From: Bolinopsis microptera
Taxonomy: Eukaryota; Ctenophora; Tentaculata; Lobata; Bolinopsidae
DNA length: 60,000 bases
Reading direction: 5' to 3'
Assembly (NCBI RefSeq): GCF_026151205.1
Contig: NC_087083.1
Location: 14,936,280-14,996,279 of the forward strand
Each line of letters opens with the position of its first letter. Positions within the stretch are counted from its first letter, which is position 1. Below, one piece after another: positions 23,941 through 37,300 of this stretch. The position numbers and the translations under genes are program-made. The notes under the pieces were generated by a model. It saw nothing but the letters and a program-made list of their open reading frames with translations, made no database searches and had not been told where the DNA came from.

Positions 23941-24218
23941 ACGCGCACACAGCACAGGGACTGCACAGGAAGAGCAAAGTGCAAAGAAACTGCCACAAAC
24001 TGCTACTAACTGCTACAAACCGGCACTAACTGCCACAAACTGCTACTAACTGCTACAAGCGGGCACTAACTACCACAAACTGCTGCAAACGGCGCGCGAA
24101 TGCTGCAGTTAGTGGCAGTTCTTAGCAATTTGTGGCAGTTAGTAGCAGTTAGTAGCAGTTAGTAGCAGTTTGTGGCAGTTCTTTGCACTTTGCTCCTCCT
24201 GTGGTACTGGCGCGTGCC
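23941..24218. repeat. large imperfect hairpin (foldback element)
   Basis: The left arm (AGCAAAGTGCAAAGAAACTG, then ACTGCCACAAACTGCTACTA repeats) is the inverse of the right arm (repeats of TAGCAGTTTGTGGCAGTT, then CTTTGCACTTTGCTC). The centre is CGCGCG-rich near 24095. ACGCGCACAC and GGCGCGTGCC mark the outer ends. No coding potential is seen. Confidence 0.85.
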
Positions 24219-24239
24219 CGGTAAAGACGACTGCAGACT

Positions 24240-25359
24240 GGGGACCCCTCTGAAAATTCAAATGTAGAGTCAATGGTCAAGAGCGATCGAGCACGTTCGG
24301 ATTACCTCGGAATAAAATTTAATTTAATTTCACACTTTTCTTCTAAAGAATCTGAACATTTTTTATTGAAAAACTACCAGTACCATCACCAATCATCGTA
24401 ACCTACATCCTATTATTTAATGTTAATAATACTAGAGGTTATACTTATCAGACAATGAAAACGAGCAATGTAACAGAAAGCAAAGTATAAATTCATCAAA
24501 CATATCACATAAAATAACATATTAATATCTTATTTAATGTCGTAAATTAGTTTTCTAAAATAAACTTAATTTTAAGGCTATCGCGATTAATAAAAAACAG
24601 GAGGCGATCTTTTAAAAATATTCAGCAGACAAATTAAAACATAATTGCACAATTTATAATGCAAAATTGTAAAATGTACTGCTTTATCATATCAAGTACG
24701 TAACGATATTATGGCCGATGACTTCAAATGTTTACCAGAACATAGAATACATATTGCGTTAGAATTCCAATTCCAAACATTAAATTTCTATCTGATGCGA
24801 GATTATCCTGGAAATCAGCTCATAAATGAACTCAAACCATAACGTAAGACATTGGCATTAAATTAACATATTCATCGCAAAATCTATCTTAATGAACATG
24901 CATGACATCAACTTGGTTAAAACATTATATTTGATTTCAGGAAAGGTTAAAGTTCATGCTACTTACTATTATATTGTCATGCAGGTTAACGGAAAATCTC
25001 AAAATAACGATACTAAAACATTAATTTGATTTTTGTAGATACTATTTATAGATTGCCATTGTCAGTTATGAATTTTTATAATTTCAAAAATACTTCAAAT
25101 GATGGGAATTAATGTGCTTGTGCAGCTTTAGTCCATCCACGAAAATTCTAACAAATCACTCATTTCTTCAAAGTTTATCATATTTATCTAAAGCTTCAGG
25201 CGCTATATCTTTAAATTGACAAACATCACGACATTCTTCGCGGGTATTATTAGCTCAACTGCTCGCGTTGGCATAAAATAAAATGTTGAAAATTCTAAAA
25301 TACAATTGATGAGCTATACTAGAAGTTAGATGATATAATCTCTAAATTGAGTAATGGTG
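24240..25359. other. AT-rich sequence downstream of the septin stop
   Basis: No exon, repeat array or transposon end is recognised. It should contain the septin 3' UTR and polyadenylation region, which I could not place. Confidence 0.4.
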
Positions 25360-28300
25360 TTACTGCTTCTGCATAGCGGCCAGCATGTTTTGTTGCTTGG
25401 TCAACTGTTCGACCATTCTCTGCATTCTCTTCAACTGAAATAGGGAGAACGTTTAGTTTCAATAAATAAATTAATATCCCAGTGGAATATTAACTAGGAT
25501 ATTTACTCGAATATCAACTAGAATATTAACTAGAATATTAACTAGAATATTAACTAGAATATTAACTAGAATATTAACTAGAATATTAACTAGAATATTA
25601 ACTAGAATATTAACTAGAATATTAACTAGAATATTAACTAGAATATTAACTTTAATATTAACTAGAATATTAACTAGAATATCAACTAGAATATTAACTA
25701 GAATATTAACTAGAATATTAACTAGAATATTTACTTGAATATTAACTCGAATATTAACTCGAATATTAACTAGAATATTAACTACTATGAACGTTGAACA
25801 ACCACTGTCTTTATCTAAGTTGGTATATTATAAAATAACCTTCAGTAGGACGAATTTATGTGAGAATTCAAAAATGCGAATTTCAAAAAGTTAGATTCCT
25901 TCATAAACAGACTTCATGAAACTTGATTGTAGATATTTAAATTCCTCGCAGCTTGTAGCTGGGCAGGAGCACGGGCGGTGCATGGGGTGGTATTTATTAT
26001 TTAACCTCCACGATCCCCTCTGGCACAGACACGAAAGCCAACCCAAAATAACACGTACCTCTTCATCCTTCTCACGGATTATCTTGTCAGTCTCGTCAAC
26101 AACCTTGGGGCCTGTGCTCTCGTTTATACTGGTGTTCGTACTGGGAGTCGTACTGGAGTTAAACATTGATCAACCGTTATTTACTGAGCAGCGTTTTAAT
26201 GGAACACGTGACATGACGTCACACCACGTTACATGACGTCACACCACGTGACATGACGTTACACCACGTGACATTACGTTACATCACGTCACACCACGTG
26301 ACATTACGTCACATCACGTGACATGACGTCAAAACACGTGACATGAAGTCACACCACGTGATTAAGACGTCACACCACGTGACATGACGTTACACCACGT
26401 GACATGACGTCACACCACGTGACATGACGTCACACCACGTGACATGACGTCACACCACGTGACATGACGTCACACTTAAGACGTGTAGTGTTATTGAGGA
26501 TCATTTGATGGTTCTTTCAAGAAAATTTCTGATTAGAATTTATATATTTATCTTCATTAGAAAAATGTCATCACTGAGTCTATTCAGAAACAAAATCAGG
26601 CATTTTCTTGAAAGATCATCTTCTATTGACACTGGTGTCACTTTGATTGAGTGGATGAAATAAATCAGACAAAATTCAGACAGAAAATCAAATTCCTACG
26701 TAAGATTAAGAGTGGTAAAGGATGGTGAGTGCATAGTGAAGTTGTGTGCTGCAGCTGGATTTTTTTGCAGTACTGATCCCTCGAGATCACTGGGGAGAAA
26801 TAGTATTGAGGTAAGGAACTACAATCAGTATTCATGTCAAACAACAATTAAAGGACATGGTTTTCAAGATTGTTTGTTTGGATATCTTCTTATTCGTAAT
26901 TATGTTCGTGGAATACTAGTAGGTGATTTTAATGTGAATCTAAAAAGATGCTTAGATCCTAAAGACAAGTATTACACACATTGCGATATGATGATTTGTC
27001 ACGTCACTCCGTCGAGTACTAATCTGTTATATAATCAAATCAGATTCACATGGCAAAATTTTAGAATGAGCGCTTCAAACAACACACAGCAGAAAACAAT
27101 CAGCCCATATCACTATCATAAGAACCTATAACACCACGTGACATGACGTCACACCACGTGCCATGACGTCACACCACGTGACATGACGTCACACCACGTG
27201 ACATGACGTGACAATCAGCCCATATCACTATCATAAGAACCTATAACTGAGCTTTTGAGATCGGAAGTTTTCGTAATGAACGTCACGTGTGACCTCCTTT
27301 AAGTCTTGCATGTGAGTCCTTATCAGCATGTTCCTCAACTTGCCAAAGTCTGAGTGCTCTGGGTTCTCAACTGAGAGAGAAGGAGGTTGAGGGTGACGTC
27401 ACACCACGTGACATGACGTCACACCACGTGAGGGTGGGGTTAGGGGGTGTACAGAAAGTTAGAATGATCTGCCTTTGAAAACAATTCGTTATTTCTGTGG
27501 ATTTTATACGGAGGTTTACGATTTTAAATTTCTCTCAGATAAAAAGGAATGCAAATTTATGAAGAAAGAAAGATAAGAAATAATAGAAAGATAAGAAATA
27601 ATGGGGACCAACCTTCAACAACTCCCCAGGGGTATTGTCTACCTATGACCCGGTTACCCTCTTTAACAATAAACGTGTTACTCCCAATAACTGCAAATGG
27701 CAGACTTTCCTGAAGAAAAAAAAGTTGAATGAATATTTTAGATAAACTTTTTAATTTTTTAATTTTTAAAACTTTTTTTAGCTATTTGAATTTCCATTTT
27801 CTCTTTCAGATTGACTATTCATCGTTATAAAAAGGCAGAAAAAACATCGTATTTATGGTTATAAGCTTCTAAAGTAACTGCGAATAAAATACCTTGAGAT
27901 CTTTGTTCATCTCAACAAAGTCCTCATCTTCATCGCTGTCACACTCTGGAAACTGATATATCCTAATACTGGCTTCTTCAATCTCTTCTAGGATCTGCAA
28001 GAAAAGGATGGTGAAATGACGTTACACCACGTGACATGACGTCACACCACGTGACATGACGTCACATCGCTGTCACACTCTGGAAACTGATATATCCTAA
28101 TACTGGCTTCTTCAATCTCTTCTAGGATCTGCAAGAAAAGGATGGTGAAATGACGTTACACCACGTGACATGACGTCACACCACATGACATGACGTCACA
28201 TGACATGACGTCACATCGCTGTCACACTCTGGAAACTGATATATCCTAATACTGACTTCTTCAATCTCTTCTAGGATCTGCAAGAAAAGGATTTAATAAA

Positions 28301-31300
28301 CTGATATATCCTAATACTGGCTTCTTCAATCTCTTCTAGGATCTGCAAGAAAAGGATGGTGAAATGACGTTACACCACGTGACATGACGTCACACCACGT
28401 GACATGACGTCACATGACATGACGTCACATCGCTGTCACACTCTGGAAACTGATATATCCTAATACTGGCTTCTTCAATCTCTTCTAGGATCTGCAAGAA
28501 AAGGATGGTGAAAGGACGTTACACCACGTTCCATGACGTCACACCACGTGACATGACGTCACATGACATGACGTCACATCGCTGTCACACTCTGGAAACT
28601 GATATATCCTAATACTGGCTTCTTCAATCTCTTCTAGGATCTGCAAGAAAAGGATGGTGAAATGACGTTACACCACGTGACATGACGTTACACCACGTGA
28701 CATGACGTCACATGACATGACGTCACATCGCTGTCACACTCTGGAAACTGATATATCCTAATACTGGCTTCTTCAATCTCTTCTAGGATCTGCAAGAAAA
28801 GGATTTAAACTGATATATCCTAATACTGGCTTCTTCAATCTCTTCTAGGATCTGCAAGAAAAGGATTTAAACTGATATATCCTAATACTGGCTTCTTCAA
28901 TCTCTTCTAGGATCTGCAAGAAAAGGATTTAATTGTTGAAAAATTGTAGTATTAATTTGAATATTCAATTTTATTCTCATCGGCCATTATTAATTAAATT
29001 GATGCAGTTATCTGTAAACTCTAAAGTACAGATTAGTTAAAGCATTTGGCGTACAAAATTTTGTTGAACTTTATCCTAGTATCTCAGGTGAATAAGGCCA
29101 AATAAAAGTTTGGCGTTTGAAGTAGAACTGGGACTTCCAGTCTGGATTGGCTGACGGAAGAGTTTCGCACTCGATTTAAAATACTCACTCTGGCTTTTAG
29201 ACTTCGAATTTCAGTTTTGGTGAGGGTATCAGCTTTAGCAATGACGGGGACGATGTTAACTTTATCGTGGAGTGACCTCATAAACTTGATGTCGATTGGT
29301 TTCAACCTGAAAAAGTTCAATTGAATTAACTAACCTAGACACACTGACAATACCATAATATTATCACAAATCACCATTTGGTAAATCGCGCAGTTCAAAA
29401 TTTAGAATTTAGAATCTTCACGATAGGTTGGGATCGGGCTGTAATTTGAGACTCCATCGTGCAAGGCGATGTAATAGAAATTGATTCGTAATCGTTAAAC
29501 AATTTACACGCGTTCGTTATCATCAACTCGGTCAACGTAAAGAATGGACCTAATTTCTACAAAACCAAGAAAAGTGAGCGTGTTCCTGCGCGACATGTCT
29601 TTTCGAAACATTACCGCGCGTTCCAAAAACGACACAAAATTTGTGGCCAAAATTGGCACTTGGCGGGTTTAGCTCGCAAGACACCGGTCAAACGAGTGAA
29701 TTTGACAAGTAGAAACTTCTAGTAGCAATTACAAATTCACTTTATGAAAACACTTACCCTCGACCGTAAGGACTAATAAAATACAAACAGCAATGAACTC
29801 TGTTATCAACGATGTTTCTTCTGTTAAGTCCACTTTCGTCTTGTAAATATGCTTCGTATTGATTTGCGACGTATTTAATGATAGATTCCTCGCTGAAATA
29901 AAAAATGTACGATGAGCTATAGAAATTAGTAATCACAGTAGGTATTAGTGTTCACACACAATATTATAATTTCTGTAATTTAACTCCTTGATTGATTTAG
30001 GGAAGAGGAAACTCGAGTTCAACTGAACACTGAGCAACTTTTTAATAGAGCACGTGACATGACGTCATACCACGTGACATGACGTCATACCACGTGACAT
30101 GACGTCATACCACGTGACAAGTTCCACAACTCACCACTTATCGTTGTTCAAAGCATCCCCAAAGCCCGGCGTATCTACAACAGTCAGCCTCAACCTCACT
30201 CCCTTCTCCTCTATCTCAACACAGTTCGTCTCGATGGACACTGTCTTGTTAATGCGATCTGGGAATATGTCTGGTCTTATTTAGAACATTATTGACATTG
30301 TCTGTTTAATAACTGATTAACTGGACAAGTTACCTAATGTACCTTTCACATTTCTATTCATAATGTCTAATCGTGATATTTTTAATTTAATATTTCACTC
30401 GGTATTTCGAATATGTTCTAAAACATCTGAACTGAAGCTTGGGGGATTTTGTAAAATTCAGTCATATTTTATATTTAGGTCCACCCAAAATTGTCCAGGT
30501 CCAGTGTCTAGTGTCTACTGTGTAAGTTACCTGGTAAAAAGTCAAACCAACCCGCTCTGCTTCGTGGAAATTAGGATTCAACTATCAAATAGAATTGTTA
30601 TCTAAAATAACGAGCAGTATTTACAACATATGCCAAGTTAGTAAGTGACAATATCACGACAAGAACCAGAAAATGAGCTAACAGTGTACATCAGGGAAAC
30701 CATACAACTGTGGACTATGAGTTAGTGATACCATTATAACTACGTGTTAATTAGATATATAGGAGGGAACTAAGTCCAGGGACAAAAGAATTTCGCGATT
30801 ATTTTGGCCAAAAATCGCGATACCGCGAATTTTAACAGACTATACATAAAATTTGTCGCAAATAATGGAAAAAATCGCGATTCCGTACATGCCGCGATTT
30901 CCTTTTGTCCCTGGAACTAACTAACCGTTTATCAGGTACCACCGAGAATGGGTTCTTCATGAACTGTTAGTAAAATAACTTTTTATAAAACAACTTTTTA
31001 TAGACTATTTTCCTCCCAACGTTAGTAGTATCTGATACGTTAGAGTTACTCTAACTTAGAGTATCTGCACTGATACCAATTCTAAATAAAGCCATTAAAA
31101 TGATTGGTCGTGTTTCACTGCCAGTAACTTTCCCGCCAAAATGCGCAAATCCTAATTTAAAGACGTAATATTTCCGCGTTGAGTTGAAACATTACTTACC
31201 AGTATCTGCCCTTACATTTTATACAAGTTTTCACTAAACATAAGACCGATAATTAGAGCGTTACAAAGTTCTTTATATCAAACGAGTAACGACAATATCA

Positions 31301-34300
31301 CGTGACATGACGTCATACCACGTGGCATGACGTCATACCACGTGACAATATTTCTGTCACCTGTTCCACGAATTAACCAATCAACACACCTTTGCAAACC
31401 ATAAGAGTTATCATAACTGAGCTGTAATATTTGACCCAACTACCTCTAAAACTACCTCTAAATCTTTATCACGTGTCAACGAATAGGTGTGACACGTGAC
31501 AGCAATAAACCAACAGCTACCTCTGAAATGGTAATTAGTTGCAAGCTACCCGTCTGTACTATATCTATTATCTAATATTAGTGACATATAAAAACACCCA
31601 TGATGTAATATACTGTATGTGATCTAATTTACATCTGATATTCGTTTTGAATTAGCTGAGGCTGTAAAAATACTGTCATAGCCCTATTTATCTAGCCCTA
31701 TACCTAGATAGAGTACTAGACCGGGGTAATATTGTATATTGTATAGATGTGGGATCCTGGAGCACAGAGAGGAGACGTACTTTGGGTAATGAATATTGCT
31801 TTGACTAGAAACAGGAACAAGTAGTTTGCTGGAGCACAGAGAGGAGACGTACTTTGGGTAATGAATATTGCTTTGACTAGAAACAGGAACAAGTAGTTTG
31901 CTGGAGCACAGAGAGGAGACGTACTTTGGGTAATGAATATTGCTTTGACTAGAAACAGGAACAAGTAGTTTGCTGGAGCACAGAGAGGAGACGTACTTTG
32001 GGTAATGAATATTGCTTTGACTAGAAACAGGAACAAGTAGTTTGCTGGAGCACAGAGAGGAGACGTACTTTGGGTAATGAATATTGCTTTGACTAGAAAC
32101 AGGAACAAGTAGTTTGCTGGAGCACAGAGAGGAGACGTACTTTGGGTAATGAATATTGCTTTGACTAGAAACAGGAACAAGTAGTTTGCTGGAGCACAGA
32201 GAGGAGACGTACTTTGGGTAATGAATATTGCTTTGACTAGAAACAGGAACAAGTAGTTTGCTGGAGCACAGAGAGGAGACGTACTTTGGGTAATGAATAT
32301 TGCTTTGACTAGAAACAGGAACAAGTAGTTTGCTGGAGCACAGAGAGGAGACGTACTTTGGGTAATGAATATTGCTTTGACTAGAAACAGGAACAAGTAG
32401 TTTGCTGGAGCACAGAGAGGAGACGTACTTTGAGTAATGAATATTGCTTTGACTAGAAACAGGAACAAGTAGTTTGCTGGAGCACAGAGAGGAGACGTAC
32501 TTTGGGTAATGAATATTGCTTTGACTAGAAACAGGAACAAGTAGTTTGCTGGAGCACAGAGAGGAGACGTACTTTGGGTAATGAATATTGGTTTGACTAG
32601 AAACAGGAACAAGTAGTTTGCTGGAGCACAGAGAGGAGACGTACTTTGGGTAATGAATATTGGTTTGACTAGAAACAGGAACAAGTAGTTTGCTGGAGCA
32701 CAGAGAGGAGACGTACTTTGGGTAATGAATATTGCTTTGACTAGAAACAGGAACAAGTAGTTTGCTGGAGCACAGAGAGTAGACGTACTTTGGGTAATGA
32801 ATGTTGCTTTGACTAGAAACAGAAACAAGTAGTTTGCTGGAGCACAGAGAGGAGACGTAATTTGGGTAATGAATATTGCTTTGACTAGAAACAGGAACAA
32901 GTAGTTTGCTGGAGCACAGAGAGGAGACGTACTTTGGGTAATGAATATTGCTTTGACTAGAAACAGTAACAAGTAGTTTGCTGGAGCACAGAGAGGAGAC
33001 ATACTTTGGGTAATGAATGTTGCTTTGACTAGAAACAGTAACAAGTAGTTTGCTGGAGCACAGAGAGGAGACGTACTTTGGGTAATAAATATTGCTTTGA
33101 CTAGAAACAGTAACAAGTAGTTTGCTGGAGCACAGAGAGGAGACATACTTTGAGTAATGAATATTGCTTTGACTAGAAACAGTAACAAGTAGTTTGCTGG
33201 AGCACAGAGAGGAGACGTACTTTGGGTAATGAATATTGGTTTGACTAGAAACAGTAACAAGTAGTTTGCTGGAGCACAGAGAGGAGACGTACTTTGGGTA
33301 ATGAATATTGCTTTGACTAGAAACAGGAACAAGTAGTTTGCTGGAGCACAGAGAGGAGACGTACTTTGGGTAATGAATATTGCTTTGACTAGAAACAGGA
33401 ACAAGTAGTTTGCTGGAGCACAGAGAGGAGACGTACTTCGGGTAATGAATATTGCTTTGACTAGAAACAGGAACAAGTAGTTTGCTGGAGCACAGAGAGT
33501 AGACGTACTTTGGGTAATGAATATTACTTTGACTAGAAACAGGAACAAGTAGTTTGCTGGAGCACAGAGAGGAGACGTACTTTGGGTAATGAATATTGCT
33601 TTGACTAGAAACAGGAACAAGTAGTTTGCTGGAGCACAGAGAGGAGACGTACTTTGGGTAATGAATATTGCTTTGACTAGAAACAGGAACAAGTAGTTTG
33701 CTAGTTTGCTGGAGCACAGAGAGGAGACGTACTTTGGGTAATGAATATTGCTTTGACTAGAAACAGGAACAAGTAGTTTGCTGGAGCACAGAGAGGAGAC
33801 GTACTTTGGGTAATGAATATTGCTTTGACTAGAAACAGGAACAAGTAGTTTGCTGGAGCACAGAGAGGAGACGTACTTTGGGTAATGAATATTGCTTTGA
33901 CTAGAAACAGGAACAAGTAGTTTGCTGGAGCACAGAGAGGAGACGTACTTTGGGTAATGAATATTGCTTTGACTAGAAACAGGAACAAGTAGTTTGCTGG
34001 AGCACAGAGAGGAGACGTACTTTGGGTAATGAATATTGGTTTGACTAGAAACAGGAACAAGTAGTTTGCTGGATCACAGAGAGGAGACGTACTTTGGGTA
34101 ATAAATATTGCTTTGACTAGAAACAGGAACAAGTAGTTTGCTGGAGCACAGAGAGGAGACGTACTTTGGGTAATAAATATTGCTTTGACTAGAAACAGGA
34201 ACAAGTAGTTTGCTGGAGCACAGAGAGGAGACGTACTTTGGGTAATGAATATTGCTTTGACTAGAAACAGGAACAAGTAGTTTGCTGGAGCACAGAGAGG

Positions 34301-37300
34301 AGACGTACTTTGAGTAATGAATATTGCTTTGACTAGAAACAGGAACAAGTAGTTTGCTGGAGCACAGAGAGGAGTCGTACTTTGGGTAATGAATATTACT
34401 TTGACTAGAAACAGGAACAAGTAGTTTGCTGGAGCACAGAGAGGAGACGTACTTTCGGTAATGAATATTGGTTTGACTAGAAACAGGAACAAGTAGTTTG
34501 CTGGAGCACAGAGAGGAGACGTAATTTGGGTAATGAATATTGCTTTGACTAGAAACAGGAACAAGTAGTTTGCTAGTTTACACATAAACAATAAATAGAT
34601 AAATAATAGACGTTGCTACTGGTGGGGAGGTGAGGCATATTTTTTACACGTGTAAGGGATTCTGCACTGGGTGTTGTTTGGTCAATAGTGGAAGCTGATT
34701 GGTTAATATCTGTCACGTGTCATATTGTATTGTAACAATTTATGTCGTCAAAGCAACATACCAACAGCGCAGATTACATGTTAGATGTTTGTGTGTAACA
34801 GGGACAAAAGAAAATCGCGATTATTTCGGCCAAAAATCACGACACCGCGATTTTTCGTTATTTTAATAACAAACGACATATAAAATTTGTCGCAAAGAAT
34901 GGGAAAAATCGCGATCCCGCACATGCCGCGATTTCCTTTTGTCCCTGGTGTGTAATACCTTGGACCTTGGTTTGTACCCAAACAGAGGTGACCAGTGGCA
35001 ATAGGAACATACCCACATCCAGAAAGTTTTATATTTCCTTCCAATTTTCTTTCCTAAAACTCTAAAATAGGTCAGGTCTTCTAACAATGTCCCCTTTAGC
35101 ACAAATTTCTCTCAAACCCAAAAATTTCCTTCCAGTCAGACTGCCCTTTTTCTGAATGTTGTACGAGAAAACATATTTAATTTGTTTGAATTACCCGGTG
35201 AGCGATTAACAGCGTTTAAAAAGCAACCCTTAGTCTCCCGAGTAACCTGAATTATAATAAAAAATGTGCCACTATTATTATAGACGGTATATTAGAGGAC
35301 TATTAGATAAGCTATTTTACAGGCTGGTTCAAAGTGTTGATAAATTACAGCAGATGGTCTAACTGTTGACCATTAAGCTACTATTATTATAACATGTTAT
35401 ATTAATCTGTATTATGCTGTATTAATATAATATGTTATATTACTCTGTATTATGCTGTATTACTATATGTTATATTACTCTGTATTAAGCTGTATTACTA
35501 TATGTTATATTACTCTGTATTATGCTGTATTACTATATGTTATATTACTCTGTATTATGCTGTATTAATATATGTTATATTACTCTGTATTATGCTGTAT
35601 TACTATATGTTATATTAATCTGTATTATGCTGTATTACTATATGTTATATTAATCTGTATTATGCTGTATTACTATATGTTATATTAATCTGTATTATGC
35701 TGTATTACTATATGTTATATTAATCTGTATTATGCTGTATTACTATATGTTATATTACTCTGTATTATGCTGTATTACTATATGTTATATTAATCTGTAT
35801 TATGCTGTATTACTATATGTTATATTACTCTGTATTATGCTGTATTACTATATGTTATATTAATCTGTATTATGCTGTATTACTATATGTTATATTAATC
35901 TGTATTATGCTGTATTAATATATGTTATATTAATCTGTATTATGCTATATTACTATATGTTATATTACTCTGTATTATGCTGTATTACTATATGTTATAT
36001 TAATCTGTATTATGCTGTATTACTATATGTTATATTAATCTGTATTATGCTGTATTAATATATGTTATATTAATCTGTATTATGCTGTATTAATATATGT
36101 TATATTACTCTGTATTATGCTGTATTACTATATGTTATATTAATCTGTATTATGCTGTATTACTATATGTTATATTACTCTGTATTATGCTGTATTACTA
36201 TATGTTATATTAATCTGTATTATGCTGTATTACTATATGTTATATTAATCTGTATTATGCTGTATTAATATATGTTATATTACTCTGTATTATGCTGTAT
36301 TAATATATGTTATATTACTCTGTATTATGCTGTATTACTATATGTTATATTAATCTGTATTATGCTGTATTACTATATGTTATATTAATCTGTATTATGC
36401 TGTATTACTATATGTTATATTAATCTGTATTATGCTGTATTAATATATGTTATATTAATCTGTATTATGCTGTATTACTATATGTTATATTACTCTGTAT
36501 TATGCTGTATTACTATATGTTATATTAATCTGTATTATGCTGTATTACTATATGTTATATTACTCTGTATTATGCTGTATTACTATATGTTATATTAATC
36601 TGTATTATGCTGTATTACTATATGTTATATTAATCTGTATTATGCTGTATTAATATATGTTATATTAATCTGTATTATGCTGTATTACTATATGTTATAT
36701 TACTCTGTATTATGCTGTATTACTATATGTTATATTAATCTGTATTATGCTGTATTACTATATGTTATATTAATCTGTATTATGCTGTATTAATATATGT
36801 TATATTAATCTGTATTATGCTGTATTAATATATGTTATATTACTCTGTATTATGCTGTATTACTATATGTTATATTACTCTGTATTATGCTGTATTACTA
36901 TATGTTATATTACTCTGTATAATGCTGTATTAATATATGTTATATTAATCTGTATTATGCTGTATTACTATATGTTATATTACTCTGTATTATGCTGTAT
37001 TACTATATGTTATATTAATCTGTATTATGCTGTATTAATATATGTTATATTACTCTGTATTATGCTGTATTACTATAATATGTTATACTACTCTGCTGTG
37101 AGGTGTACTAAATCTCTTGTTTCAGGCGCGCGTGCAAGTTTTGACAGGCATAAAGTCATTATTTTCGGAGTACAGTGCTGGAGTTTTTAAAAGTTGAGTT
37201 AGAGAATTCTATCATGTTCTAATTTAGGAAATATGTATTTAGTAAAGTACATGACACGTGGCACGTGACACAAGACAAGGTACCTGACAGAAATATGTGC

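Noticed and set aside
26712-27131. 139-codon plus-strand frame with [12 protein letters not shown]
   Set aside because: One short endonuclease-like word is not enough; the rest shows no LINE features and the frame runs into the duplicated septin splice edge.
27931-28931. CRISPR-like regularly spaced repeats
   Set aside because: The repeats are copies of a septin exon edge, the 'spacers' are themselves repeated, and the sequence is animal genomic DNA.
31684-34591. Open frames of 677, 658 and 296 codons on the minus strand
   Set aside because: They are the 72-bp minisatellite read in stop-free phases; two phases are open at once and there is no codon structure or homology beyond the repeat.
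36852-37190. 112-codon plus-strand frame rich in Y, C and L
   Set aside because: It is the right end of the 35-bp AT-rich array plus flanking sequence.
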